From Lamellibrachia columna (Eukaryota; Annelida; Polychaeta; Sabellida; Siboglinidae): a stretch of DNA of 64,000 nt. Position 1 is the first letter of the stretch, and each line of letters opens with the position of its first letter. The stretch covers positions 8,856,479 through 8,920,478 of the forward strand of contig OY759261.1 of the NCBI GenBank assembly GCA_963662155.1, written 5' to 3'. The notes beneath the pieces are model-generated. The model did no database searches, was not told where the DNA came from, and was given only the letters and a program-made list of their open reading frames with translations. Of this stretch, positions 36,417 through 49,238 are shown one piece after another. A program made the translations under genes and the position numbers.

Positions 36417-36619
36417 ATCTGCCTCCACCAGGCTTCCACTTGGCGTCATACGTTGTCGCTGTGTTTTTATTCCTTTTTGTCGTGGCGCTGGGCGTAGCCT
36501 GGTGCTACGTCACAGCGCCACGGGACAGGAGTCCCAGCCCCCAAGGAACAGCGACCACGACCACCTACTCTCCGTCAGCAGTTACGCTACCCATATCAAC
36601 ACCATGGTTTGTCAAATGA
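36417..36619 (+). CDS. Terminal exon with one transmembrane segment (type I membrane protein, partial)
   Basis: An excellent acceptor (TTGTTTCATCCATTACAG) precedes an open frame. It reads LPPPGFHLAS, a 20-residue hydrophobic segment (YVVAVFLFLFVVALGVAW, then CYV), a short tail with a basic-proline start (TAPRDRSPSPQG) and a Thr/Ser-rich end, stopping at TGA 36,617-36,619. The acceptor leaves phase 2, so an upstream exon must supply one base. This is what the last exon of a single-pass receptor or adhesion protein looks like. Upstream exons were not identified and the extracellular domain is unknown. The hydrophobic run plus splice site makes chance less likely, but it is unproven. Confidence 0.55.
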
Positions 36620-37136
36620 AAGACCGACCGAGGCGACGATCGGCGGTTATCAGATTTTTATGATACATTACATTTCGCAAAGAACAGGTTTATCCTCATG
36701 GTATAAGTTTATCCTCATGGTATAAGTTTCACCAGCTTACATATAGAGAGGAGCGAGCTGCTGTCGTCGGGTTGGTTGAGGGCGCTGGAAATGCTGCCAG
36801 CCGGCTGTGACCACCCATCCCGAGCCAAATATGTATACTTAACTAACTGGGAGGAAGGAGAGTCTAATAATAGAGATTTTTTAAAGAAAAAATAAGGTTT
36901 TAATATAAGGGTGGACTTTTATAAATGTCGAAGCTATTGTTTATTAAAAACTTATCACAAAAATACAGTTATTTTTATTTTGTACACTTTTTATGCCTAT
37001 TGGGAAATTGGTTCAAGCAGAATGAGATTATTTAAAAAACATAGAAAAGCAGGATATTTGACTAAATTCATAAAAAGGTCACCTCCCTCCCAAATACATA
37101 ACTAGGCACATATACGCGACTCCGTGGTGCTCGTAT
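36620..37136. other. No recognised gene
   Basis: AT-rich sequence with a short direct repeat TTTATCCTCATGGTATAAG (36,690-36,727). No gene seen. Confidence 0.4.
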
Positions 37137-38817
37137 ACCACCAATGGGCCCTCGCCGACCCTGAGTGACAGTCGGCTTTCTACCGGCAGTGGCTTCAACC
37201 TTCCAACAACATCGGCGGTCTGGGGCTCCTCAAACCAACATCTGGGGACGGCCATACTTTATCTTAATAATAATAATAATGTTATTCAATTTAAAAAAAA
37301 TTACTGCCAACCTTTTATCTTAATAATACTAATAATTTAATAAAATTTTCTAAAACTTTACAATCGTTTCTTAAAAAAACTTACAAAATATATGGTCTTT
37401 TGCTTTTAATAGTAATCATTTTAAAAGCTTATTAAACATTAAAGTCCAATAATCGGCGACACAGTACAACGCCGGATGTGAACGTGACACGACGGGTCGA
37501 CATCCATTAGGCACCGGTCATGTGTGTCCGGGAAGAGCACGAAGTAACGACGCGAAGAAAGATGGCGCGATGTTGAGACGTGTTGACGACTCCGTTTCCA
37601 CCAGTCGTATCACCACTGCCGGCCACCACTGGCGACATGTAGCTTCCTCTCTATGCTCATCACGGTAGACAACACCCAGTTGGTCGCCCGCGGATGACGA
37701 CAATGAGAGAAGAGTTGACAATGATGAACATACCTGTACCTCCCCCGCAGTCAATCGAATGCTGAAACATCAACACATTCAAAGTAAATTATTTCAATGA
37801 TACTAACAAAAGTACACTCTTCTTGTAAAGGGACTCCATGCATTACTTAAGCTATTCACGCGCTACAGATATGAACATCAACGAAATCAATTCGCGATGC
37901 ACTAAATAACTTGAGGACGGAGGACAACAGGACACGCTGACGCCTCCTTGAGATACATCCGTCAACACTCCACGCTGCAAGTTTGAATGCACTCGCCGGG
38001 GCACGCTTCGTTGCATTCACTGTAGTTGTTGTTGTACGAATATGCGCACACTGAACCATAATTAGTATGCCCATTGGCTTGCTGCATTATCCCAGCCAAA
38101 CGGTAAAACTGTGACAGGCGTAATGTCGAGCATTACTCCAAGACTTGTCGTCTTGGCGAGTACGATCTGGTTTGTATTGTTCGGATTCTTAGCAGCTCGA
38201 CCCACCACTGACATATGATATGTCATCGACAACGACGACCGCCAGGTGTCACTACTGGAAGAGGCAAATTCCATATTGCAGTCTATCAACAGAAGACTAC
38301 AGGAATAAAATGGCCGTCAAATATCGCTCACGAAAAATACATTAATTGTTGCAGTCTATCGACCTAAGACTCCAAGATCAATATAAAAGTAATTGATACT
38401 TCCAAATCCAATACTGGGATGTCAATATCAATACAATGGGATTTCTAACGAAATGTAAAAATGGATATTTGACCAAGCAGATGAATAATGTGTTGCACTG
38501 ATTGATTGATTGCATACTGCACAGTTGACACTTTGTTCAAATGGCCAAGTTGACATGCATTAACTACCAAACTCTTTGTAAAGTTACTGCAAAATTATGT
38601 TAATTTCTAATCGGCGTCGGCGACGGCGACGAAGGCTGCAACTACGAATCTGACAACTATTTAAATAAATATATAAACACATGGTTAATATATTCCAGGT
38701 TTCAAATGTCAACAGCGTGGTATCCATACCTTTATTATTCTAAATATATATCAATGATTTAGACGATAATATAATAAGCAGCATACTGAATTTTGCGGAT
38801 GAGTGTTTAGAATGGTT
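37137..38817. repeat. Duplicated block X, first copy
   Basis: From CAATGGGCCCTCGCCGACC to the first CCCTTACAACTAGACCC unit this block reappears as 39,152-39,936 plus 44,326-45,217 with only scattered substitutions. Two minus-strand frames (37,754-37,518 and 38,289-38,062) are preserved in both copies. Because the DNA itself is nearly identical, that is not evidence of selection. One frame contains VVGRAAKNPNNTNQIVL and FGWDNAASQWAY and matches no family I know. A minus-strand acceptor/donor pair near 37,762/37,734 is also conserved. Confidence 0.9.
38731..38806 (+). mobile_element. CR1 RT fragment inside block X
   Basis: TTATTCTAAATATATATCAATGA to TGAATTTTGCGGATGAG aligns with the YINDLDD-to-FADD region of the CR1 reverse transcriptase (33,660-33,735). 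Its duplicate is at 45,125-45,200. Confidence 0.75.
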
Positions 38818-39150
38818 AACAACTCTCCCTTACAACTAGACCCAGTCTCCCCTACAACTAGACCCAGTCTCCCCTACAACTGGACCCAGTCTCCCCTACA
38901 ACTAGACCCAGTCTCCCCTACAACTAGACCAAGTCTCTCCTACAACTGGACCCAGTCTCCCCTACAACTAGACCCGGTCTCCCCTAAAACTAGACCCAGT
39001 CTCCCCTACAACTAGACGCAGTCTCCCCTACAACTAGACCAAGTCTCCTATACAACTGGACCCAGTCTCCCCTACAACTAGACCCGGTCTCCCCTACAAC
39101 TAGACCCGGTCTCCCCTACAACTAGCCCTGGTCTCCCATACATCTAGACC
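38818..39150. repeat. 22-bp satellite, about 15 copies
   Basis: Head-to-tail units of CTCCCCTACAACTAGACC plus CAGT or CGGT. It begins immediately after the CR1 fragment of block X and ends at the start of the second X copy. Confidence 0.95.
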
Positions 39151-39151
39151 C

Positions 39152-39936
39152 CCATCAATGGGCCCTCGCCGACCCGGAGTGACAGTCGGCTTTCTACCGG
39201 CAGTGGCTTCAACCTTCCAACAACATCGGCGGTCTGGGGCTCCTCAAACCAACATCTGGGGACGGCCATACTTTATCTTAATAATAATAATAATGTTATT
39301 CAATTTAAAAAAAATTACTGCCAACCTTTTATCTTAATAATACTAATAATTTAATAAAATTTTCTAAAACTTTACAATCGTTTCTGAAAAAAACTTACAA
39401 AATATGTGGTCTTTTGCTTTTAATAGTAATCATTTTAAAAGCTTATTAAACATTAAAGTCCAATAATCGGCGACACAGTACAACGCCGGAAATGAACGTG
39501 ACACGACGGGTCGACATCCATTAGGCACCGGTCATGTGTGTCCGGGAAGAGCACGAAGTAACGACGCGAAGAAAGATGGCGCGATGTTGAGACGTGTTGA
39601 CGACTCCGTTTCCACCAGTCGTATCACCACTGCCGGCCACCAGTGGCGACATGTAGCTTTCTCTCTATGCTTATCACGGTAGACAACACCCAGTTGGTGG
39701 CCCGCGGATGACGACAATGAGAGAAGAGTTGACAATGATGAACATACCTGTACCTCCCCCGCAGTCAATCGAATGCTGAAACATCAACACATTCAAAGTA
39801 AATTATTTCAATGATACTAAAAAAAGTACACTCTTCTTGTAAAGGGACTCCATGCATTACTTAAGCTATTCACGCGCTACAGATATGAACATCAACGAAA
39901 TCAATTCGCGATGCACTAAATAACTTGAGGACGGAG
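39152..39936. repeat. Block X, second copy, left part
   Basis: Matches 37,137-37,922. Homology stops at TTGAGGACGGAG and resumes 4.4 kb later at 44,326. Confidence 0.92.
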
Positions 39937-40215
39937 CTTTAAGTGAAACTGTCAGAATTTAATTTTTGTTTTGATGGAATAAGGAGGTGAACGTTTCTTG
40001 AAGGTTTCTGTTCTTCAGGATCAATCACAAATGTACCGTGAAATTACCAGTGAGACAACCACCAGGACTAGTTTGCCTCACACTGGGGAGTGATTGTTCA
40101 ATCTCTTTATTAAACATGTTTGTTTAGAGGACCACGTACAAGTAAACATTATGATAAAACAACAAAAGATGTATGGTTGTTGGTTTAGTTAAGGATGTTG
40201 TGAGAGATGGACATC

Positions 40216-40517
40216 CGTATTCGACCTAATAAGCGTACACTACGTTTGACAAAACATTGGAATTTTTTTTAAGAATATGTTCTTATAAGCGTACACTAAC
40301 ATTTTTGTCTTTAGATAATAAGCTAACTGTTTATCACTATTAGTGTCATTTGGTGACTTGTGTAGCACAATTGAAAAGTGGTGGCAACTGAGTAACACCA
40401 GATGGCGACACTTTTCAATTGTTCCACACTAATGAAATTACAATAATTATGGATCCTGCTGATTAATAAAGGAGGTGTATGTTAATTAGGGGACGAACGC
40501 TTAATAGGTCGAATACG
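40216..40517. mobile_element. MITE with 24-bp inverted ends and internal hairpin
   Basis: The left end CGTATTCGACCTAATAAGCG and the right end, reverse complement CGTATTCGACCTATTAAGCG, differ at one base in 20. Centrally, CAATTGAAAAGTG (40,368-40,380) and CACTTTTCAATTG (40,409-40,421) form a perfect stem, extended by imperfect pairing (ATTAGTGTCA with CCACACTAAT). There is no coding capacity. The flanks (CATC and ATAG) show no clear target duplication. Superfamily unknown. Confidence 0.75.
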
Positions 40518-40925
40518 ATAGTCTTATTGGTCAAACCAATCAATCAATGTACCCATTTTAGCGTAATTAAAAAGTAATACTGATGTCATTGGCAGCAAAA
40601 ACAAACTGTGCACAAACGTATCAATGCAACTAAGCATTCACACCGTGTAGAAGAAATGGCAACCTGTAGTGGCTTGACCAAATCTTAATTTTTATTTTAT
40701 TTTCTCCACACATTTTTGAAGATATGAATGACATATGGCAGAAACTCAATATATCTGGATTACTAGAGCTAGTTAATGACGGGGTGTGGCATTAAGTGGG
40801 GGTTGGCTCTAAAAAGGTGGGAGACACCTGCCACACCCCTTCATTGAAGGGAATGTATAACGATTCTCACTGGTTAACTGATAGTTGGGGTTTCGTATAA
40901 ATGACCAATACTCTTTATCACTGAA

Positions 40926-41059
40926 GTATATTTACATTCAGAAGTTGTATAAAACGGGAAAATAACAAACCAATATTTATTGATTGGTCAGTGCTTTATT
41001 GATCAGTTGTTGTATATTTACCTTCAGAAGTTGTATAAAACGGGAAAATAACAAACCGA
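40926..41059. repeat. Direct repeat, two copies of about 48 bp
   Basis: TATATTTACATTCAGAAG... and TATATTTACCTTCAGAAG..., each followed by TTGTATAAAACGGGAAAATA and ACAAACC, with about 38 bp between them. Confidence 0.88.
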
Positions 41060-41099
41060 TAAATTATACGATGGAAAACTTAATAGTTCAACTTCAAAG

Positions 41100-41876
41100 G
41101 GGAATATTTATTGAACGGTAACAATATTGTATTGGTCAGGAAGTTTTTATTGATCAGTCAGTTTTTTATTGGTTGGTCAGTTTTTATAAGCAGGTCAGTC
41201 TTTTTATTGATCAGTCAGTCTTTTATTGGTCGGTCAGTATTTTATTGGTCAGTCAGTCTTTTATTGGTAGGTCAATATTTTATTTGTCGGACAGTCTTTT
41301 ATTGGTTGGTCAGTCTTTTATTGGTTGGTCAGTATGTTATTGGTTGGTCAGTGTGTTATTGGTTGGTCAGTATTTTATTGATTGGTCAGTCTTTTATTGA
41401 CCGGTCAGTCTTTTATTGACCAGTCAGTCTTTTATTGGTTGGTTAGTTTTTTTGTTGATCAGTCAGTCTTTTATTATTAGGTCAGACTTTTATTGATCAT
41501 TCAGTATGTTATTGGTCAGTCAGTCTTTTATTGGTCAGTAATTTTTTTATTTATCAGTCAGTCTTTTATTGGTCGGTCAGTCTTTTATTGGTCAGTCAGT
41601 CTTTTATTTTTTCGGTCAGTCTTTTATTGGTTGGTCAGTATGTTATTGGTTGGTCAGTATTTTATTGTTCGGTCAGTCTTTTATTGGTCGGTCAGTCTTT
41701 TATTGGTCCATCAGTCTTTTATTGGTCAGTCAGTCTTTTATTGGTCGGTCAGTCTTTTATTGGTCCGTCAGTCTTTTATTGGTTGGTCAGTCTTTTATTG
41801 GTCAGTCAGTCTTTTATTGATCGGCTAGTCTTTTATTGGCTGGTCAGTCTTTTATTGATCAGTCAGTATTTTACTG
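41100..41876. repeat. 19-bp minisatellite, about 40 copies
   Basis: Unit AGTCTTTTATTGGTCGGTC with G/A, C/T variants. Because 19 is not divisible by three and the unit lacks stops in most phases, all three forward frames stay open and read FYWSVSLLLVGQSFIG. This imitates a membrane protein but is an artefact. Confidence 0.95.
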
Positions 41877-42339
41877 CCAGACGCCATTTCTATGCATGTT
41901 GTGAAACTGACATATGTTATTTCTACGCCAAATCGTGTATTTTTTTCAGTTGAGTAGTACGTTGCGTGGCTAGGGCGTGATAGGTATGATTACAGGCGTT
42001 GGCGGAACACCCGTCTGACGTGGCACTCGCTGTTGCTTCCATATTAATAAAAAAACACCCAACTGTAAACACACATACACACTATACTCTTCCAGTACGT
42101 CTGTGTTTGCCAGTCCACAACATGTAAATAGAGTTCACAACCTCGATCAGTTCGTAATTACGAGTCCACAACTGGCGCTCCTTTGTAACATTTCTAGTTA
42201 TCCGCTGAAAACAACGAGTTGACGGGGATGGTCAACTCGATTTACACGTCGTGAATTCGTATTCACAGGAAGTACGAGAACATTCGAACGCGGCATTATT
42301 ATAGACCAATGGTCGGAACACGCAGCAGGTCAGATTGTG

Positions 42340-42930
<591 letters not shown>

Positions 42931-44325
42931 GCATATATATTTGGTGTGGAATATTTACGTTCCGTAACAATTGTTGTATTATTATTCAACGTCCTCGCGT
43001 CACACTGAGCAATAGAAAACACTGAACTCCACACCCCTTTATCGGTAGGACGCTTAATTAAGCTGGCTCAATTACATTAACCGATCATGTGACTTTTTCG
43101 GAAAACATTACTGGTCAGCGGTGCACGCTGGGAAAATTTGCAGATAGCGAGCGGGACCATGTTTTGAATTACTTTTCGTCACTGCGCCATACGAACAACA
43201 TCATCCGAGCTTCCGAATTTATTCCCACCCACCCTCCCGATGTATTTCTACTTCTGTGTCGATATGTTTTTATAAATTCGCATTTTACGTGACAACATGT
43301 CTAGATATCGAATGTATCTGAATGTTGTATCAGGGAGGATTTATTCCCCCAATTTTTTGTGTGGGGGGTTTGTTCCCCCCACTTTTGTGTATATCATTGT
43401 AAATACTCTATCTAGCATTATATACACATAATTATGTATGCTTGTCTGTACGTAAATATCTTTTCAGTTTTGTATGCTGTTGCTTTGTATAAGAGCAGCA
43501 AGGGTTTTTTGGTAAAGACTGTCTTTAGCAGTTGCTAGCCACAGTAGAAAATATCACTAATGTTAAATCTTATATGGTATTGTTTACTAATTGGTCATAC
43601 AGACCAGCTTCTTCAGTAATGTATCAGGCTGTGCACAATTTGTGGGAGACTTTGTCACTATTATTGTGTGCACATCGGCAATCCTTATTGGATATGAATA
43701 AAATTGGATTGCTCGTTACCAGCCTACCAAGTAGTTGGCGTATTTATACAAACAGAGAAAGGTCTGCATGAGTGTGCCCCCATTTCATTATAAACACAAA
43801 TACACCGGGAGTCAACGGCGTATCGAGCTGCGCAAAACACACGAAATGTCACTTTCAATAATAGCTGGTGTGCTTTGTTTGGTCTTTCACAACGTTTACC
43901 ATTTCAGACAAAATAGATCTATCGGCAGTGTCACAGATCATGTGAGTTGTATAGAATCAGGTAGTTTACTAAAGCAAACTAGCGATGGTTCTTAGTGATT
44001 GAAAGTCGTGGTATTGGCACCGAATAGCGACCAATGACAAATGAAGATATCGGAAACATGTTTGTTATAACGGATTAATAGATACATGAAATGTTGCAAT
44101 TTTTTGTATCGTTGGAAAACTCTTTGCTTAGTTTTATTGTTTATCATCGTTAATGGGTTAATGGAAATGTGTAAAGTGTTTTTACTGTTATAACTCTTGT
44201 ACTATATGCATTTTAGTGTACACCTTCACCACTAGCGTCGTCGATTATGCATCGGTGAACAATAATACTCCGATTGCCTATTTGAGAACTATTCGTTGTC
44301 CCTACTCGGCGACGATTGCCGGCAA

Positions 44326-45217
44326 CAGGACACGCTGACGCCTCCTTGAGATACATCCGTCAACACTCCACGCTGCAAGCTTGAATGCACTCGCCGGGGC
44401 ACGCTTCGTTGCATTCACTGTAGTTGTTGTTGTACGAATATGCGCACACTGAACCATAACTAGTATGCCCATTGGCTTGCTGCATTATCCCAGCCAAACG
44501 ATAAAACTGTGACAGGCGTAATGTCGAGCATTACTCCAAGACTTGTCGTCTTGGCGAGTACGATCTGGTTTGTATTGTTCGGATTCTTAGCAGCTCGACC
44601 CACCACTGACATATGATATGTCATCGACAACGACGACCGCCAGGTGTCACTACTGGAAGAGGCAAATTCCATATTGCAGTCTATCAACAGAAGACTACAG
44701 GAATAAAATGGCCGTCAAATATCGCTCACGAAAAATACATTAATTGTTGCAGTCTATCGACCTAAGACTCCAAGATCAATATAAAAGTAATTGATACTTT
44801 CAAATCCAATACTGGGATGTCAATATCAATACAATGGGATTTCTAACGAAATGTAAAAATGGATATTTGACCAAGCATATAAATAATTTGTTGCACTGAT
44901 TGATTGATTGCATACTGCACAGTTGACACTTTCTTCAAATGACCAAGTTGACATGCGTTAACTACAAAACTCTTTGTAAAGTTACTGCAAAATTATGTTA
45001 ATTTCTAATCGGCGTCGGCGACGGCGACGAAGGCTGCAACTACGAATCTGACTACTATTTAAATAAATATATAAACACATGGTTAATATATTCCAGGTTT
45101 CACATGTCAACAGCGTGGTATCCAGACCTTTATTATTCTAAATATATATCAATAATTTGGACGATAATATAATAAGCAGCATACTGAATTTTGCGGATGA
45201 GTGTTTAGAATGGTTAA
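44326..45217. repeat. Block X, second copy, right part
   Basis: CAACAGGACACGCTGACGCC onward matches 37,927-38,817, including the CR1 fragment (45,125-45,200), and leads straight into a satellite as the first copy does. Confidence 0.92.
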
Positions 45218-46314
45218 CAACTCTCCCCTACAACTAGACCCGGTCTCCACTACAACTAGACCCAATCTCCCCTACAACTAGACCCAGTTTCCCCTACAAC
45301 TAGACCCAGTCTCCCCTACAACAAGACCCGGTCTCCACTACAGCTAGACCCAGTCTCCCCTACAACTGGACCCAGTCTCCCCTACAACTAGACCCGGTCT
45401 CCCTTACAACTAGCCCTGGTCACCCCTACAACTAGACCCGGTCTCCCCTACAACTAGCCCTGGTCTCCCATACAACTAGACCCGATCTCCCCTACAACTA
45501 GCCCTGGTCTCCCCTACAACTAGACCCGGTCTCCCCTACAACTAGACCCGGTCTCCCTTACAACTAGACCCAGTCTCACTTACAACTAGCCCCGGTCTTC
45601 CCTACAACTAGACTTGTCTCCCCTACAAATAGACGCAGTCACCCCTACAATTAGACCCGGTCTTCTTCCGTACAACTGGACCCAGTCTCCCCTACAACTA
45701 GACCCAGTTTCCCTTACAACTAGACCCGGTCTCCCCTACAACTAGACCCGGTCTTCCATACAACTAGACCCGGTCTCCCCTACAACTAGACTCTATCTTC
45801 CTTACAACTAGACCCGGTCTCCCCTACAACTAGACCCAGTTTCCCCTGCAACTAGACCCGGTGTCCCCTACAACTAGACCCAGTCTCCCCTACAACTAGA
45901 CTTGGTATCCCCTACAACTAGGCCAGGTCTCCCTTACAACTAGACCAGGTCTCCCCTACAACTAGACCCGGTCTTCCGTACAACTAGACCCAGTCTCCCC
46001 TACAATAAGACCCAATTTCCCCTGCAACTAAACCCGGTGTCCTCTACAACTAGACCCGGTCATACCTACAACTAGATCCAGTCTCCCCTAGAACTAGACT
46101 AAGTCTCCACTACAACTAGACCCAGTCACCCCTACAACTTGCCCCGGCCTCCCCTACAACTAGACCCGGTCTCCCCTACAACTAGACTCGGTCTCCTCTA
46201 CAACTAAACCCCGTCCCCCCTAAAACTAGACCCAGTCTCCCCTACAACTAGACCCTGTCTCCCCTACAACTTGACCCAGTCTCCCCTACCTACAACTAGG
46301 CCTGGTCTCCCCAG
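45218..46314. repeat. 22-bp satellite, about 50 copies
   Basis: Same unit as 38,818-39,150 (CTCCCCTACAACTAGACCCGGT and variants), about three times longer and more variable, with units in CACCCC, CTTCC and CATACC forms. Confidence 0.95.
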
Positions 46315-46315
46315 G

Positions 46316-46906
46316 TTTTATTTATTTACACTGTCTATTAAAACTTGACATTCACATAAATTATGTTTTAATGGTAAACCAGACAGTAATCTTCTAATAC
46401 CATGTTTTGGAGACTTGATGATATGCACACGCATGCCTTCACGTACGCCCCCGCACACGCACGTCATGCCTTCACGTACGCCCCCGCACACGCACGTCAT
46501 GCCTTCACGTACGAACCCGCACACGCACGTCATGCCTTCACGTACGCACCCGCACACGCACGTCATGCCTTCACGTACGAACCCGCACACGCACGTCATG
46601 CCTTCACGTACGCACCCGCACACGCACGTCATGCCTTCACGTACGCACCCGCACACGCACGTCATTATGTACACACCGTTAAACCAAACTACAAACCTCG
46701 AATCAAACCAAGGTTTGCTCATGTATCCACCAGACGTCCATGGATGAATTTACATTTGTTTTCGCTCAGTTACTAAATAATATACATATGTATTATTTTC
46801 CACTTTACATAATAAATGCATGTGGGTAGTGTATTTGATTAATGACTTTGTAATTAAATATTGATAAATAGTTTAATATGATGTAGATAATCTACGCCCA
46901 AAAAGC
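46316..46906. repeat. Dispersed block Z, copy 1, with 33-bp minisatellite
   Basis: The segment with CCTCGAATCAAACCA, TTTCGCTCAGTTACT and TTGATAAATAGTTTAATA recurs in the same order at 56,965-57,420 and 63,640-64,000. In this copy only, a 33-bp unit (CATGCCTTCACGTACGCCC plus CCGCACACGCACGT) is tandemly amplified about seven times at 46,434-46,666. The other two blocks have a single unit. Confidence 0.85.
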
Positions 46907-47219
46907 AAATATTCGGTTACACTATCGTTCAGACGGTCATGTGCGCACGGGTATAACAACGACATGTGTTATTTCTTCTAGATATGTTGGGTTGAGTTTT
47001 ACACGACGCTTCAAATCAGGCAGTCAGCAGGCCAAGGAAGCTGCAACATTTGTAAAGTGTATTATCTGGACTGACTTGCAATTTAACCAGCATTATTTTC
47101 CCTCTCCCACTGCTTCCTCATCTCCCTGTCTCTCCGCCTCTCTCTCTTCCTCTCACTCACCATCTCCCTCTCCCAATCCGCTTCTCTTTCCCCTTCTCCT
47201 TTCCTCCCTCTCCCCCTCT
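46907..47219. other. No gene; CT-rich stretch
   Basis: Unique sequence followed by a CT-rich run (47,098-47,219) next to the paraoxonase remnant. On the minus strand this purine-rich run would lie just downstream of that gene remnant. Confidence 0.5.
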
Positions 47220-47270
47220 TTATGCGCGGTGTACGTCACAAAGAAGCATTTTGGTGAAGGCGCTACCGAA
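47220..47270 (-). pseudogene. Remnant of a second paraoxonase last exon
   Basis: The minus strand reads FGSAFTKMLLCDVHRA and a TAA at 47,222-47,220. It aligns with the C-terminus of the paraoxonase gene at 49,239 (IGSLFKKLLLCEVSHA, stop), including the conserved Cys. Upstream it is lost in a GCGCACAC microsatellite. It shows that the locus once had at least two paraoxonase copies. Confidence 0.7.
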
Positions 47271-47639
47271 TACACACACGCGCGCGCGCGCACGCACACA
47301 CGCACATGCGTGATTGAACGCATGCACGCAAGCACACGATGCAATTACATTAATGTGAGATGCCGGACATGCAGTGTTATTTGAAAATGGATGTCTTCCA
47401 ACATAAAAACATTCGTATAGGCCTGTGGAAATAGGTTGACACGTTATTTGTTAAGTGACAATATGTGGACATATAATACATATTCTATGATATATATATA
47501 TAATATTTATCATATGGATTATACGTTCACAGCAATGGTTGTGATTTAGGGATGGTGGAATGTGGAGGTAGGTCACTGCAGGAATCACTGCACAACGTTG
47601 TAGTGTAAGTATGTAATGTTGCACGCGTCCCACAAGTGT

Positions 47640-48360
47640 GGATATGTATAAAACTGATCACAATGAATAAGAAAGAGATCGATCAGTGTATGGGAATGAC
47701 ATATGTAAATCATTCCCCTTAGCAGCTGACAAAGTATTCGTAAGAGTGTTCCTCAATCATCTTGCCGTCCGCATTGCAAACATAATTAAAAACAGTGCTA
47801 CTAAATATTGAAGACGCACCGTGGAAGTAACTATTTTGTATACCTTGCGTCGTATGCAAGAATAAAAGTATCGAACAAAACCGTCTATGTAGTTGTCATT
47901 GACTCTCACAAAAAAAGTTCGACGCCGTGGGACGACAAGGAATGTGGGCATTGCTGCGGAAATATACCCTACTGCAGTTAGTGATGATGAAATTGGAGAA
48001 GCGCATAAGCAAGGTATCATCTACTTTTGGTCAGCTGCACAAGCATTTGTGGATGAGATTCACCATGTGGCAATCAGAGTAAAATATCTGGTGCATAGAG
48101 AAATATTAGTTTATTACTAATGTATGGAACTGAAACAGATACACTTAACAGAAAGAATGTTAGGAAATGGCCTGCCTTGCTGGAGATACATGAGTACAAA
48201 ATGGAGTACTCGAATACCCAAACAGAACATTCTCAACGGAGGAAACACCCCGAACAAGTATCTATTATGAGACAGTCAAGGTGGCTGCAACAGACGACAA
48301 CATACTACATAATACAGTTAACTGTTGTGTAGAGAATACATATGGTGTATTAATTAGCAA
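47640..48360 (+). mobile_element. Degenerate LINE RT block R, copy 1
   Basis: Colinear with 55,290-56,010 and with the region following 62,160. Recognisable pieces: a fingers segment (conserved as GDRSAYWNDICKPLVLVAG and LARVFLNRL in copy 2), a palm piece resembling VDF-KKAFD-R-LW-LRKYGCP after several indels, and a 3' part with YGTETDTLNRKNVRK and RRKHPEQVS. Known LINEs of the RTE/CR1-like type have YGAETWTL followed by RRANTPSI-like blocks at this position. Many stops; dead. Confidence 0.65.
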
Positions 48361-48389
48361 TTGTAATTAGCACAAATACATAATAGGAA

Positions 48390-48690
48390 GAATCAACTAA
48401 AACGAAATGGCGTATGTTACAGGACTTTCGCTGAATGGCTGCACAAGAGCGTTATGTAGCCAACGGTACATATCATATACATATGATACAAAGACAATGT
48501 GTTGCAACATGGTTACATCGGCCAACGATCAGACGCGCCAGCGGACTACAGCCGAATGTGACAAGAGGTTGAAGACAGAGCTCTGAATGACGTGGAAGCT
48601 AGCTCAATTCGCATCGAGTATCTACCAAATAAAGTCGACCGCGAAGCCTGGTCGTATAGTGACGCTTTCCAAACGTACATCAATAGTGTA
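48390..48690 (+). mobile_element. LINE ORF1-like block Y, copy 1
   Basis: Shares TTGCAACATGGTTACATCGG, ATGACGTGGAAGCTAGCTCA and AAGTCGACCGCGAAGCC with 56,210-56,370 and 62,840-63,010. A frame of copy 1 reads LNDVEASSIRIEYLPNKVDRE, consistent with a short helical ORF1 segment. Degenerate. Confidence 0.6.
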
Positions 48691-48699
48691 CATAAGTAA

Positions 48700-49108
48700 T
48701 CATCTGCTTGACAGGAATAGTAAGTATATTATATATTGTTCTCTGTTTTTGTCTTATTTAACAATCTGTGTATATGGGGTAATACATATCCGACAAATAT
48801 TAATAGTATTTTGCTGTTGCAAAAAAGAGTTATCCGCATTATGTGTGGTGCCGTGCGTTTGGATCATACAAATTAACTTTTTCAACAATTGCGTGTCTTA
48901 CAATTTATAGATATTTTAGAACTGAATATGTTATTATGTATGTACAAAGCTTACCACCGCTGTTTGCCCTCGAACATTCAGCGTTTATTTGTTAGTCGGG
49001 AAACAACGTACTGGTTGAGAGTTAGTCATGATTTAGAGAGGCTACGAAATATCTAGATGTATAATAAACAACGAAGCGGCATTCTTTGTTAAGGTAGACC
49101 AATCAATC
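48700..49108. other. No recognised gene
   Basis: AT-rich sequence between block Y and the 3' end of the paraoxonase gene. Confidence 0.4.
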
Positions 49109-49114
49109 TTTATT
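49109..49114 (-). promoter_or_regulatory. Candidate polyadenylation signal AATAAA of the paraoxonase gene
   Basis: AATAAA on the minus strand, 125 bases past the stop codon at 49,239, a normal distance for a 3' UTR. Confidence 0.5.
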
Positions 49115-49238
49115 CGTGGTCGGCCTACATGTGACAGCCGAATGCTTGTACACCAAACTAAGCAACTACCACGTGCGTTCATACGAGCATGTGTATGTGC
49201 GCGTGGCAGATTGGAAAGTATGATGACACCTGCAACAT

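Noticed and set aside
37518..37754. Conserved minus-strand ORF in both X copies (also 39,532-39,768)
   Set aside because: The whole DNA block is nearly identical between copies, so frame conservation carries no information. No domain recognised.
41100..41876. Long open frames resembling a multi-pass membrane protein (FYWSVSLLLVGQSFIG repeats)
   Set aside because: They are produced by a 19-bp minisatellite that is open in all three forward frames.
46402..46776. HAFTYAPAHAR repeat protein
   Set aside because: The 33-bp minisatellite is absent from the homologous blocks at 57 kb and 63.7 kb. Both strands are open.
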